A stretch of DNA of 64,000 nt from Capitulum mitella (Eukaryota; Arthropoda; Thecostraca; Pollicipedomorpha; Pollicipedidae): assembly GCA_030062745.1 (NCBI GenBank), contig CP099841.1, positions 30,631,398 through 30,695,397 on the forward strand. The letters run 5' to 3'. The notes beneath the pieces were generated by a model. That model did not search any database. It was not told where the DNA came from and was given only the letters and a program-made list of their open reading frames with translations. This document shows, piece after piece, positions 24,801 through 32,697 of this stretch. Positions within the stretch are counted from its first letter, which is position 1. Every line of letters begins with the position of its first letter. The position numbers and the translations under genes were made by a program.

Positions 24801-27800
24801 CTAACTCACGAACGGTTGGTCGCACGATAAAAATAAGCATACCGTTGGAAAGCGTGTGACGAGTAGAGCTCGAAACTGGTTTTATTTTTAGTTTTAGATA
24901 ATACGTACGCAATTTACGTCCCATATAGGTTTTCTCACAGCCGACTGCATGAGACCGAGAAACGACCTGAATCTCAAGGGCTGTGACTAATAACGCAGAG
25001 GTAAAGGTACCAACGCTCAAGTACAGGTCCGCGGATGCCGATACACGTCCAATTTCTCAGGTTTGTTCGATATATACGCCGAAACGTTTACTTAAAGACA
25101 GAGCAATTTTCCTGCCGGTTGTTTGCAATGGTGCGAGCCAGTTCTGCCATTTTCCTACCCGATCTGAGTCAAACATTGCCGATTTTGATGACAGAGCATT
25201 TTGGCTCATAACAGTTATTCGTGACTTGACCTCAGTTCAGTGGTTGGAGGTCACTGAAACTTTGCTCATTGACGGAAACTGGATGTCTGAATCTACCCAC
25301 ATCCAAACTGTCATAAAAATTCCCTCAATTTCGGAAAAATGACGACTTTTCTTGAAAACGGGCTTGACCTTAGGTCAATGATCCAGACACCTCCGAAAAA
25401 TCTGAGTTAGCAGATTTGTTGCATTTATCAGAATCTCTAGTCATTGAAAGTTTTATTTTAATATCATGTTTTACGGAGAAGTTACATGGCGCTAAACTTT
25501 TTTGAACGTAAGTCCACTTGACCTGACCTATGTGAGGCACCTTAGTTGACCTGCGGTCAAACTCGGAGATCAAGTTACGCAAAGTTTCGAAGCGCTGCGT
25601 CCGTTCGTTCTCTCTCAATCCCGGAAGAACCTCCGGAGCGGGGGGGGGGGGCGGTCAAATGTCCCTCCCAATCGGGGCGGGTTAAGCCTATTCCCGGCAG
25701 GGGGGCCGAATCCCCCCCACCCTCAGGTTTTTTCCTTGCCAATTCCACGGTCTCTGACGTAGTTTCACGAAACGTAGTGGCCTTTTAAAGCTATTCTTTC
25801 TACGTACTGTAATAAAATTTCGTCTATTTTTTTTTGCTTAGGGGCGGAGCCGGGCAAAGTTTTTGGGAGGCACCTTGGGCCATTTTGGCCCTGTTGATGG
25901 CAAAAGGAAAACGTCTGCCAAAAACGTTTTAAAGATAGCATTTAAACTTGATATGGATGTATAGATAAATAGTTCGGCAACACACAGATACAATTTTCTT
26001 TGTCTGAGGCCGCTTGGCAAGGTTCAAAAGTAAAGTTTACTTTTATCGTAATAATATTAGCATTACTTTTTCAAATGCCAAACCCTGACCATATATGATG
26101 AAGTAGGAAGCCCCCCACTTGTGTATTAAGTTTCAGCTTGATATCAGGTCGGGCCACGGAGGTATGACCTAAAATTTCAGTGCGCGTCAGTAAAATTTTC
26201 GTGCCCTATATCACAACAGGCGTAAAATGAAATTTTAGAAGAACAGTAAATTTAAATAATTGGAAACGTTCTCAAATAACACGAAATGCACACAAGATCA
26301 TTCCATCAGACTATTAGACCAATGAAGGTCATTTAAGGTCAAAGGTCGTCAGTTAATCTCAAGAGCATGTGACCATGACAGTTCCCCCTTTTTTCATTCC
26401 CGGGCACCGCCTGTGCTAATGTGATACAAACATTATTGTGCGATTTGTACTTGTCCAGCATAACATGACAAGCAGAAGCTAAAAAGGTGTTTTTAACTTT
26501 TTCTGTTTACTCAGTTTCTCAAATGTTAGTCTCCCCATTTTCGTAGCCCTGTGATCGCCTAAGCATTTCCTCAAAGCTTCAAATGTATGGATCGATGGGA
26601 AAGACCCCATCCGTATCCTCTTGATTCCTGCAGTTCCATCAATATCGGTCCAAAAACAACAGTGTTACAACAATGCCAAAAATATCTCCCATATTGATTT
26701 TTTACCCCTTGTATCCACCCCTTTCGAATTTCTCAAGTCTTCCTTTTTATAAAAATGCAGTTAACGTCATGGTAAATCGATTGTTTTTGTTGCGATGAAA
26801 TCGGTTGTGTAGGTCTCGAGATATCGGGGAGAGGGGGACAAATCTGCCCCCTGCCGGAAATCGGCCATACCGTCTACTTTCTGGGAATAGGGTTCACTCT
26901 ATTCTTGTATTCATAGCGCAAGGGCGCATTCCCATATGGGAGGGGGACTTATTTCCCATTTCTGAGATATGATACCATATCATCCCATTCCCTCGTCTGA
27001 GTTCATCGCAACAAACCGCAGTGGATTGAGCATAACGTAAACTATATTTTCATAAGAATTGGTTCTAAAAATTGCGAAAAGAGTGGAAAGATTTTATTTG
27101 CTATTACTGTTTAGGCAACAAAACTGGATATTCTTGACTTATTATAACTCTGACATTTTTGGGCCGATCTTGTTGCACATGGCATGCATCGAGAGGAAAT
27201 CGATAGCACCTCTCCCACTGACCCACACATTTAGAACTAGGAAATGAATAGGCGTTCTCATGGACTGGAAAATTGAGGATTTTATTTCGAATACTGCATT
27301 AACAAACAAACCGAAGACCTCTTTTAACTTTTTGTAGCTACGTTGCAATCTTTGAAGTTCATTTCATGTTACAAGCTTTGCACAATGTTGACATAGGCGG
27401 AGACAGAGACATGAAAAAGAGGAAACTGTTATGGTCGCATGTTCATCAGGTGACCTTACGATCTTTGGTTATAAGTGACCTCAGATGACTACAGAGTCAC
27501 ATGGATTGATTCTAAGCTCATTTCATAGCATTTGAAAACATTCCCAATGTTTACATTTACAAACATTTACAAACGTCTTGTTTATGACCATTCCATAGTC
27601 ATAAACAGGACGTTTGTAAATGTAGTCAGTTCAAATGATTGGGAATGTTTTCAGACACTATGAAATGAGCTCAAAATCAATCCATGTGACTCTGTGGTTA
27701 TCTGCGGTCATTTACGATCAGCTGTGTAGGGCATGCGAGCGGACATTTTAAATCATAGCTCCGTGACCCGATCAATCTGCAAATAAAGCACAGATAAAGC

Positions 27801-29786
27801 ACACATTGCTGGGCCATCCATGTCACGAATTCTGCACTTTGAAAAGAAGCGTCAAAAATGTTTACAGAAAACCATATTTTGACTTTTGACATTGACCTAA
27901 GCATATGAGGTAATCTCATATCAACAAGTACTTTTGTATGTTTACCCAGTTGAATGTCTATACACTCATACATATGTTTAAGTTTCATTTGAGGACCTAC
28001 ATTTTGGCAGTCATTTTGCTTCTGTCTTCAGCAGTGCTGAAAACGGCGTCAGGTGCTTCCCGAAAACTTAGTCTGGCTTCCCTCTTATGCAAGGCAAAAT
28101 TCTAAAAATTTGAATGATATTTGGAAAGAATTGGTAGGAAAAGTTACCAAACTACGTGAAGCTCATTCAAAAACCCTACAAAAGTAAGCAAAAAACCGGA
28201 GGGGAGGTTTCTACAGCCCTACCCCCAGACTGGAAAGAGTTAAAGGCTCATACCGAGTCACATTTGTTCACACTTTTTGACACTTTCATTTAGTAGAACA
28301 TGCGGGGAAACATGACTCAGCAGAGTGTCCTTGAACATGAATCAGCAGAGTGCCCTCTGGTTGTGCTTCGAGTTTTATGTCGACGTCAGGTCAGGTCACG
28401 GAGACATGGCTTAAGATATCCGCGCGCTGAAGTCAATTCAAATGATTGGAGTAGTTTTTAAACACGATGGAAAAATTCAAGACCATTCAACGTCAGTTTT
28501 GTGGTATCTCGTGAACATAGCATTTTCCTTTTTCATGCCCCCAGGGCCGCCTATTCCAACATTTTACAAACCGTGCAATATGATTTGTACTTTTCACGTA
28601 TGAAATGACTATCAAAGGCCAAAAATAACGTAAAAAATGTTCTCTTTCCGGCCGTTTCCCCTCCTCCTCCGGCATTTGCCCACTGCGGGATTTTCAAAAC
28701 ATCCGTTTACAAAAATGCAGTCTGCGTCATGTCGAATCGATTGTCATTTGTTACGATCACATCGAGCGGATAGTTCTTGAGGTCTGGGGGCCGAGTACCC
28801 CCCCCCCCCCGATACGGGAATGCGTTCAAGCGTTGTGGGTACAGGAATAGGATTAAGCTGAGGTTCGCACTTTCTGAAGTGCTCATCATAACAAGAGTGA
28901 TGTTTGCGAAACCCAAATGCGTCTTCAAACACCGGTTATTGTACTGTGACGAACGCAACAAGCTAGTTGGTAGAAGGAATTACGCGGGAATCTGGTGTGT
29001 GACAAGCACGAATCCAAAGGGAAGGGGCGAAGCGGTGCCCCCTCCCCCCAACTGATATTATGGCGCTGTTATTTCGCTACGTGTAAGGCGTGTAAGGGCG
29101 CCAAATGCGAAATCCTCAGCCGTGGAAGGCGGGTAAGAGCATGAAAACCATTCAAAGGCTCGTGTTATCCGTTGAGACAAACGCACCTGGTCGTTAGAGA
29201 GCTCACATATGAGATCGTGCACCCTTGTGATAGGACATGGGCGCCCTCAGATTAAAAAGAAAATTTTGTTACGTAGAGGAAACAGCCACAATACAGTTCA
29301 TTCAAAAAAGGGGACGCTTAACGGCGCCTTATAACGGCGTACATACAGGACCCATAGGACATAGAGGCGACCTTGCGATGGTGTCTGGGCGCCGAGCAAG
29401 TTTTGTGTTCACCCGGCAAGATTTTGGGGCCTTGTTGGTGCGATTTTGTCGCCCCTGAAGATTCGCCCTCCCTTTTTCCCTTGGCAAAGTCTTGGATCCG
29501 TCCCCTGTGCGTGATGATTTCACAACAAAAGAAGTCCTGAAATTCAGTCTGGGACTTGTCGGTGACCGGCTAGGGCGTGACTTCAAAAATAGCAAGCCGG
29601 TGGCCGGGACGCGGGTTCAAAAGGTTCGGTCTAACACCTGCCGGACGGTGACTGGGGTGTGGCTTCAAGAGGTGCGGTCTGAGACCTACCGGACGGTGGC
29701 CGGGGATGTTACTCACAGTGATGGCGGGACGGCAGGGCGGTGGCGGCGGCAAGCAGGCCGGACAACAGCACCAGGGAATTCCTCAT
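982..29786 (-). CDS. Secreted multi-domain pacifastin-type serine protease inhibitor gene (ten exons, 3' end open)
   Basis: Whole locus, read right to left. The proposed join is 29786-29717, 19465-19355, 16898-16674, 13295-13191, 11987-11778, 10101-9880, 9596-9498, 7527-7318, 3637-3530 and 1191-982, which is 1570 coding nt or about 523 codons. Every intron follows GT-AG and every junction is phase 1, so the frame stays open throughout. The product starts with a signal peptide and then carries nine cysteine-rich modules: canonical pacifastin light-chain domains (C-x9-11-C-x2-C-x-C-x6-7-C-T-x3-C), a short-loop variant, and three eight-cysteine modules on the same C-x9-C-x2-C-x-C core. Pacifastin domains are canonical, substrate-like inhibitors of trypsin- and chymotrypsin-type proteases, in arthropods linked to haemolymph proteolytic cascades. 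Seen: domains, splice sites, phases. Inferred: that all exons join in one transcript. The gene may run past the window edge, because the last exon sits in a tandemly duplicated unit. Confidence 0.8.
1694..3529 (-). other. Intron sequence between exons 9 and 10
   Basis: No coding signal beyond chance open frames. Holds a compound microsatellite at 3019-3190 and otherwise unremarkable AT-rich sequence. Confidence 0.6.
3019..3190. repeat. Compound microsatellite (AC)n-(TA)n-(GA)n
   Basis: Three adjoining dinucleotide tracts: AC with CG interruptions to 3060, TA at 3062-3091, then interrupted GA to about 3190. It produces low-complexity open frames on both strands that should not be called genes. 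Confidence 0.95.
3530..3637 (-). CDS. Exon 9: pacifastin domain with Leu-Met reactive site
   Basis: 108 nt, phase 1 to 1, acceptor ACATTGTTACAG|GT, donor CCGA|GTAAGC. Layout: C-LPNSTFMDEMN-C-NG-C-S-C-NEDFVAA-C-TLMA-C followed by P-P. All six cysteines and the Cys-Asn-x-Cys-x-Cys core are present. The loop reads T-L-M-A, so the inferred P1 is Leu rather than Arg, which in this family shifts preference from trypsin-like to chymotrypsin- or elastase-like enzymes. It sits between the two copies of the duplicated exon 8/10 type and is present once in the window. Confidence 0.8.
5452..5848. mobile_element. MITE-like element with long inverted arms
   Basis: The left end (CAAAATTCAAATGCGC...) is repeated in inverted orientation at the right end (...GTGCAAATGAATTTTGGC). 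Inside, a segment ending in GACGCTCAAAAACAACGAGTA is present once forward and twice inverted (about 5514-5560, 5630-5690 and 5745-5800), so the element folds back on itself. No transposase is present. Lies in the intron between exons 8 and 9; the rest of 3638-7317 shows nothing gene-like. Confidence 0.7.
6353..8044. repeat. Segmental duplication, copy B
   Basis: Second copy of the sequence at 1-1693, including exon 8, its flanking intron sequence and the G homopolymer near 6770, which is longer here. The left edge of the homology cannot be seen because copy A is cut by the window. The geometry fits a head-to-tail duplication of a unit of up to about 6.35 kb in which exon 8/10-type and exon 9-type modules alternate. 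Confidence 0.9.
7318..7527 (-). CDS. Exon 8: pacifastin domain (C-T-R-K-A-C) with C-x15-C tail, duplicate of exon 10
   Basis: 210 nt to an in-frame donor (TGGG|GTGAGA, intron from 7317), acceptor GGCCTCCACAG|GT. Domain: C-QYGSAYIDE-C-ENV-C-R-C-SEGVYG-C-TRKA-C, then a tail containing C-DGTSDLPHLPGSRVS-C. The C2-C3 gap is three residues instead of two. The predicted scissile pair is Arg-Lys (trypsin type). The tail reproduces the C-x15-C ending of the eight-cysteine modules. If the donor is not used, the frame reads on to TGA at 7279-7277, making this a possible alternative last exon. Only three of 210 nt differ from exon 10, one of them changing an amino acid (Ile here, Val there), while the flanks are more diverged. 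Confidence 0.78.
8393..8575 (-). CDS. Small hypothetical open frame (60 aa), unconfirmed
   Basis: Within the intron between exons 7 and 8 (7528-9497), a minus-strand frame begins M-S-A-D-G-Q-Q-Q-M-R-T and is rich in Ala, Gln, Glu and Asp, with an amphipathic helix-like middle. I recognise no domain. It lies in a locally GC-rich patch (8250-8560), which by itself can generate open frames. It has no cysteines and no phase-1 splice context tying it to the inhibitor gene. The rest of this intron shows nothing I can support. Confidence 0.12.
   Translation of the reverse strand: MSADGQQQMRTRNQLMKLAEATAEADQGNADNPAQTSLLQSLLVPASADFWIATLVTNDL
9498..9596 (-). CDS. Exon 7: canonical pacifastin domain (reactive loop C-T-R-R-D-C)
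   Basis: 99 nt, phase 1 to 1, acceptor TATTTTTCAG|AA, donor GCCG|GTGAGT. Six cysteines in textbook spacing: C-LPGSKYSID-C-DF-C-L-C-QEDGAPA-C-TRRD-C. The predicted scissile pair is Arg-Arg, so trypsin-like proteases are the likely targets. The Q-E-D-G-A-P-A segment is close to T-D-D-G-E-P-A of exon 4, suggesting these two modules share a more recent ancestor even though exon 4 has lost the loop residues. Confidence 0.82.
9880..10101 (-). CDS. Exon 6: eight-cysteine module, copy 3
   Basis: 222 nt, phase 1 to 1, acceptor CTTTTTTGACAG|CG, donor GGAGA|GTGAGT. Layout: C-GYPPNT-C-PAD-C-TLEATRDDG-C-VD-C-K-C-x16-C-x15-C. The P-G-D-V-V-M-P segment and the C-x15-C tail match exons 3 and 5. The D-D-G-C-V-D-C-K-C stretch is what makes the module look antistasin-like, while the C-x9-C-x2-C-x-C spacing is that of pacifastin. 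It follows exon 5 directly, suggesting an older local exon duplication. Confidence 0.77.
10102..11777 (-). other. Intron between exons 5 and 6
   Basis: No coding signal. Around 11480-11760 there is an imperfect short tandem pattern built on CGTGT(C/T)AGTGACTGT(G/A)CTCCG, probably a degenerate minisatellite. Confidence 0.5.
11778..11987 (-). CDS. Exon 5: eight-cysteine module, copy 2
   Basis: 210 nt, phase 1 to 1, acceptor TTTTCCGTTGCAG|AG, donor GCTGC|GTGAGT. Cysteine layout: C-EHGQPT-C-PAD-C-RQVFNAEKN-C-YD-C-P-C-x15-C-x15-C. The x15 after the C-P-C core contains P-G-D-T-V-L-P, the counterpart of G-D-A-V-V-P in exon 3 and G-D-V-V-M-P in exon 6. C-P-A-D-C is shared with exon 6, making exons 5 and 6 the closest pair. 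There is no C-T-x3-C reactive loop, so direct pacifastin-type inhibition is not predicted. Secreted, probably disulfide-bonded. Confidence 0.77.
11988..13190 (-). other. Intron between exons 4 and 5, GC-rich
   Basis: Unusually GC-rich at 12050-12320 and 12640-13010, which opens long frames on both strands. None shows the cysteine spacing, a splice-phase match or any domain I recognise. At about 12505-12555 there is a fragment like the GGCGGAT-type end of hAT-like elements seen elsewhere in the window. Confidence 0.5.
13191..13295 (-). CDS. Exon 4: pacifastin-like domain with shortened reactive loop (C-T-P-C)
   Basis: 105 nt, phase 1 to 1, acceptor TTTGTAG|GT, donor ACCG|GTACGT. Spacing is C-IPGSTWRVNDG-C-SR-C-V-C-TDDGEPA-C-TP-C. 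The first five cysteines fit a pacifastin domain of the C-x11-C type, but only Thr-Pro separates cysteines 5 and 6 where the family has Thr plus three residues. The two residues flanking the scissile bond are therefore missing, which predicts a structural or non-inhibitory module. The splice sites and open frame argue against it being a pseudogene. Confidence 0.75.
15067..16436. mobile_element. TTAA-flanked MITE (piggyBac-like family), copy in the exon 3-4 intron
   Basis: Begins TTAACACGCGCAGTGG and ends in the degenerate form ...CCAGTGCACGTGCTAAG. It is the inverted counterpart of 31354-32697, sharing the sub-terminal GATCTCGG/CACAAAAGTG block and the inner TTTTTGAATGCATATTTCATAC segment. 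It contains an (AC)n(AT)n microsatellite at about 15750-15810. No transposase frame. The remainder of this intron (13296-15066) shows nothing gene-like. Confidence 0.65.
15750..15810. repeat. (AC)n(AT)n microsatellite
   Basis: About 21 AC units run directly into about nine AT units, inside the MITE at 15.1-16.4 kb. The related element at 31.4-32.7 kb carries a TA tract at the matching place. Confidence 0.95.
16674..16898 (-). CDS. Exon 3: eight-cysteine module, copy 1
   Basis: 225 nt, phase 1 to 1. The acceptor is excellent (pyrimidine-rich ...CCCTCTACAG|CG). The donor is CAAG|GTATTT; a second in-frame donor six bases upstream (AAAG|GTCAAG) is weaker. The 74 complete residues contain eight cysteines: C-DGE-C-AEH-C-KSRWDEDRK-C-FL-C-L-C-x17-C-x15-C. 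Cysteines 3 to 6 repeat the pacifastin C1-x9-C2-x2-C3-x-C4 core exactly. The reactive-site pair (C-T-x3-C) is absent and is replaced by a G-D-A-V-V-P segment, followed by a C-PPG...-C tail. The core also resembles antistasin spacing (C-x3-C-x9-C-x2-C-x-C), so a family name cannot be fixed from sequence alone. It shares its layout with exons 5 and 6. Confidence 0.75.
17304..17396 (-). pseudogene. Relic pacifastin exon (inactivated copy of the exon 2 type)
   Basis: On the minus strand this reads P-G-E-I-K-K-I-D-C-N-S-C-Y-C-T-N-G-D-F-A-C-T-R-M-H-stop, clearly homologous to exon 2. Three lesions are visible by alignment. The acceptor CAG of exon 2 is TGG here (17399-17397). The first cysteine codon is CAC (His). 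The sixth cysteine codon is TAG, a stop at 17304-17302. It lies in the right order and orientation between exons 2 and 3, so it is best read as a former exon of the same gene that is now skipped. I see no nearby acceptor that would restore phase 1. Confidence 0.75.
17869..19060. mobile_element. Dispersed repeat, inverted relative to 58.9-60.06 kb
   Basis: The segment AGTTCGATTCGGCTGATTGA near 17910 reappears in reverse complement near 59900, and the ATGCAACAATGCAACATTTC region near 18305 matches the inverse of 59475-59520. The right end reads GGCGGGTTAA, the terminal signature of the TTAA family here. Non-coding. Boundaries are approximate. Confidence 0.5.
19355..19465 (-). CDS. Exon 2: canonical pacifastin domain (reactive loop C-T-R-R-G-C)
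   Basis: 111 nt, phase 1 to 1. The acceptor is GGCAG|AC at 19466/19465 with only a moderate pyrimidine tract; the donor is CCAT|GTGAGT with the intron from 19354. The module has all six cysteines in the family spacing: C-QPGEVKQVD-C-NT-C-T-C-MNGQLV-C-TRRG-C. The Cys-Asn-x-Cys-x-Cys core and the Cys-Thr before the loop are diagnostic of pacifastin light-chain domains. By family comparison the scissile pair is Arg-Arg, predicting trypsin-like targets. The open frame continues upstream of the acceptor to an ATG at 19550 with a short hydrophobic start (MHLLLSGIGVTVCG), so an alternative first exon is possible. Its closest relative here is the dead exon at 17.3 kb. Confidence 0.82.
21127..21744. 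mobile_element. TTAA-family MITE, short copy (about 618 bp)
   Basis: Left end TTAGCACGCGCACTGG, right end CCATTGCGCGGATTAA. It shares CTCGAGAACGGATCG near the left and GATCGGAGG/GCACTTTTGTGCCCC near the right with the 31.4-32.7 kb copy. It contains a perfect AGGTCA-A-TGACCT palindrome at 21377-21389. No coding content. Confidence 0.7.
21377..21389. promoter_or_regulatory. Perfect IR-1 nuclear-receptor palindrome inside a MITE
   Basis: AGGTCA-A-TGACCT is the inverted repeat with one-base spacer that in arthropods is a known high-affinity type of ecdysone receptor/USP site. The sequence is seen directly; any regulatory role in this intron is inference. The related element at 31.4-32.7 kb has the same site with one mismatch (AGGCCA-A-TGACCT). 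Confidence 0.35.
23188..24415. mobile_element. TTAA-flanked MITE, piggyBac-like (about 1.23 kb)
   Basis: Starts TTAA-CCCGCGCCC and ends GGCGGAGCGGG-TTAA. TTAA duplications directly flanking ends that start with CCC are the signature of piggyBac-type insertion. About 330 bp of its left part are repeated in direct orientation in the next element. Contains several AGGTCA/TGACCT half-sites, no transposase frame, and lies in the long first intron. Confidence 0.75.
24730..25685. mobile_element. TTAA-flanked MITE, piggyBac-like (about 0.96 kb)
   Basis: Starts TTAA-CCCGCGCACGG and ends CGGGGCGGG-TTAA. Its left 330 bp parallel 23188-23540 (shared GTTGGTCGCACGA and GATGCCGATACACGTC) and its right part parallels 23920-24415. 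It is therefore a second copy of the same family, inserted 314 bp downstream in the same orientation. No protein-coding content. Confidence 0.78.
27460..27720. mobile_element. Long-hairpin MITE (about 125 bp arms)
   Basis: The left arm (to about 27588) and right arm (from about 27597) are imperfect reverse complements, with ACATTTACAAACGTC-TTGTTTATGAC pairing at the tip around a loop of about 9 nt. Sequence like its right arm recurs near 26240-26350, 28430-28500 and 62300-62360, so it belongs to a dispersed family. A transcript would form a long miRNA-precursor-like hairpin. Confidence 0.75.
29717..29786 (-). CDS. Exon 1: start codon and signal peptide
   Basis: Seventy coding nucleotides from ATG at 29786 to a strong donor (T|GTGAGT, intron starts at 29716). 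The 23 complete codons read M-R-N-S, then a hydrophobic stretch L-V-L-L-S-G-L-L-A-A-A-T-A-L, then P-S-R-H-H: a classic secretory signal with a positive residue after Met and small residues for cleavage near A-T-A-L or L-P-S. It ends after the first base of a codon (phase 1), matching all downstream exons. A TATA box lies 57 bp upstream. This start was chosen because of the TATA box, the signal-like sequence and the phase match. The next exon found is about 10 kb away, so an undetected small exon between them cannot be excluded. Confidence 0.75.
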
Positions 29787-29842
29787 CTTGGAGACAGAGG
29801 AGAGACGCCGTTCCAGTGGGCCGACCGGCCGGCAGCACCGGC

Positions 29843-29848
29843 TTTATA
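29843..29848 (-). promoter_or_regulatory. TATA box of the inhibitor gene
   Basis: On the minus strand the sequence reads GGCTATAAAGCC inside an otherwise GC-rich stretch. TATAAA occupies 29848-29843, 57 bp before the start codon. Transcription would be expected to begin near 29815-29820, giving a short 5' UTR of about 30 nt. The start site itself is inferred. Confidence 0.65.
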
Positions 29849-31353
29849 GCCGCCGGCGGCAGAAGGGGCGGGGCATCGTCAGGCCGGCCGCTCTGTGCAG
29901 CCGAGTCAACACGGAACTTGGAGACTCCATTATTAGAAGCTGACGTTACGTGCTCGCAGCACCAAACGTCGAGTTATCATGATCTTGTTTTGCCTTTTTC
30001 TGTGACTTCCGAGTAGCTACAGTTAGCTGACTTTCATTCGTCAACCCGTACCATGGAAGAAATTCTCTATATCCAGAGATGAGCACTATCCCAATTAAAA
30101 TATCTGTAGATTTAAAAGAATGAAGTGTTTTTATGTTCTATATAAATATGTGTTTGCCAAAGTATTTGGCAGTGTGCTTAAGTAATGTTTACGTTTATAT
30201 TACAAAAAGTTTTGCATTAATTTTCAAATGAAATAATCACAGACTGATTAAAGTCCTAGGCACAGTAAACATCGCAATATACGGCCGAATTTAAACTACA
30301 TTTCTTATTCAGTAGAGGCGTGCGCAAAATGGAGTATCACTGGACAATGTTCTTCTGCCCATCTTTGTCCCGTTTCATTGTATATTTCCCTAACGCCGAA
30401 AGCCTGATTACCTGTGATGTGGCTTGCCATATGTTTGTGTGATTCCACACAGGTGATTTTCCAAGCGGAGACATGTGGATGATGGCGATGTCTTGACTTT
30501 AGTCTGGAATTCTCCTTTCCCACTGAAAATCAGCTTTGAAGGCAGGCCCTAAACACGACCACCTGTAGCAGATCTTGACCGTGGTGACGAACCACACCCA
30601 GAGTCGGCAATGACCGCCTAGTAATGGTAATCCTCTCCAGACGGGAGGGGCTGGTTGTCGCGGCCCCCAGGAGGATTTTTCTATACTGCCGGTCAACAGC
30701 TTACGGCAGGAAACTGAAATTTACGGTGTCGGGCTTAACCTCTCTTACAGATATTTTTCAACAGCTTTTGTTCAAGTCGTGCCAGGCCTCTGAGTTCTGA
30801 AGCCGTTCTGAGGGGCTTGCAAGTCCTGTTCTAAGTGACGTTTTGCATTTTTCCTTAACAATATGACGAAGATGTGGAGATAATGTTTAAGGTATGACTC
30901 AACGTACATACGACTGGAAATATGTTTCATGTTTTGAAAATCAGTGACCTTCTGGACTTCAAATGAGGTCAATGACGTCATATTATCTGAAATTGGTACT
31001 GCGTAGTTTCAAAAGTACGTTTTGATCCTCATTTAACTGGTCGAAATAATTTAACGTTTCAAAGCATGGCTTCTCACCAGGGGTGCTAAAAGAAGCACGA
31101 CGAAAACAAGTGAAGAATGCAATAGAAAGCACCCTATTTCCTCCTAACCTGATGTTACAGTTTCGCCTGATAGGCCCAAAGGAAACGTGCCCATAATACC
31201 AATGACACATTCTATGTATTCATCACTAATTCTCTGCTTCATCGTGATTGGGGAGAAATTGGCCGGCATGGTGACCACGCCTTTCGATAGGCACTTCGAT
31301 GAAGATCCTTAGGTCCTTCATTCTTTGATGAAGATCCTTAGGTCTGGCGAGAG

Positions 31354-32115
31354 TTAACACGCGCACGGGTAAAGGGTCTTTTTGTGTCCCCCACCTGTTT
31401 TTCTTGAATATCTCGAGAACGGATCGGTGCTGGTTGCTGCTACTTTGTGACATTTATGCCAACTGAAAAACTTGTCGATTGACGCAAAAATTGAAAATCC
31501 GCCGGGAATTTTTGAAGTTTCAAGCATTTGACGTCAGGCAAACATAACGAAAACAACGGTTGTCGCTGACAAATGGGGACTTTGTGAAAAGGCTACCTAA
31601 GATTGCCGTTTGAACACAATCACGCGACGTCATTCGGGCATAAGTAATGGATCTACCAAGACCAAGGTCAGGGGCAATAAGGGTCAAGGTCATCAAAGGT
31701 CAAGGTCGACCAGCTTGTGACGTGATCCAGAGTTTCTTTGCCACATGTCGGTTTGTATGAAATACGCATTCAGACTCTCATAAAAACACGTGTACGCACA
31801 CTGATACGTTTACATATACCAGGGTCAGTGGACGTCAAGGTCATCAAAGGTTAAAGTCAATATTATGCGACCTGGCCCAGATTTGATTCGCGACATGTCA
31901 GTTCGCATAAAACATACATTCAAAGACCCTAATAAAATTACGAGTGTTCACATGGATACGCTTATCTATACCAGGGTCATTTCAGGTCAAAGCCATCGAA
32001 TGTCAAGGGCAACTAATTTGTGACCTGGTCCAGATTTGCTTTGCAAAATGTCGATCTGTATGAAATGTGCATTCAAAAACCCTACTAAAAACACGTTTAG
32101 CACACTGATGCTCAC

Positions 32116-32160
<45 letters not shown>

Positions 32161-32697
32161 GCATATATAAATATACGTACATACATGAATATAAACGCTG
32201 GAAGTGACCAAATATACCGATGTTGGCTACCTTCACCGAAAATACGCTAAAAGGACGCGTGTAGCGCATTTGTTTACACTCAAGGTATCCCGTGTTGCTC
32301 AAAATCTGATCTGCAAAAGATGAAAAAATGACGCCATAGGCCAATGACCTGGCATGACCTCGACCGGAAATTCTCAATCAAGACGCCAGATGAATGGATA
32401 TTGTCGTATCCCACGTTTTAACGCTTAAACAAACACCCTTTTCCCGTTCCGTTCGAAACGTCGTAGAATGCCTGTACGGACCGAGAAAGTGTCCAAAGTT
32501 GATTTTTGGCCCCATTTAACCTTGAAGATATTGTTTAGGGTCATGGAAACTGCACACAATGTAAAACATTATAGCCCCACCCTGTCCATAAAATTTCATG
32601 TCTCTAGCTCTTTCCATTTTTGAGATCGGAAGGTGTGCACTTTTGTGCCCCTTCCAGTGCGCGTTAGCGTGAAACCCCCTTCCACTGCCCGGGTTAA
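31354..32697. mobile_element. TTAA-flanked MITE, piggyBac-like (about 1.34 kb)
   Basis: TTAACACGCGCACGGG at the left, CCACTGCCCGGGTTAA at the right. It contains repeated units with AAGGTCA half-sites, a (TA)n tract at 32114-32160, and the sub-terminal GCACTTTTGTGCCCC palindrome shared with the copy at 21.1-21.7 kb. It is upstream of the inhibitor promoter. No transposase. Confidence 0.75.
32114..32160. repeat. (TA)n microsatellite
   Basis: Nearly uninterrupted TA tract inside the MITE at 31.4-32.7 kb; source of spurious Tyr/Ile-rich frames. Confidence 0.95.

Larger units (their letters stand above)
19466..29716 (-). other. Long first intron (about 10 kb)
   Basis: Searched by eye on the minus strand for further cysteine-rich exons with phase-1 splice sites; none found. 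The content is mainly TTAA-type MITEs, the 27.5 kb hairpin, related repeats at 25.8-26.9 and 28.4-29.05 kb, and homopolymer C or G runs at 25.64 and 28.80 kb. Confidence 0.55.
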
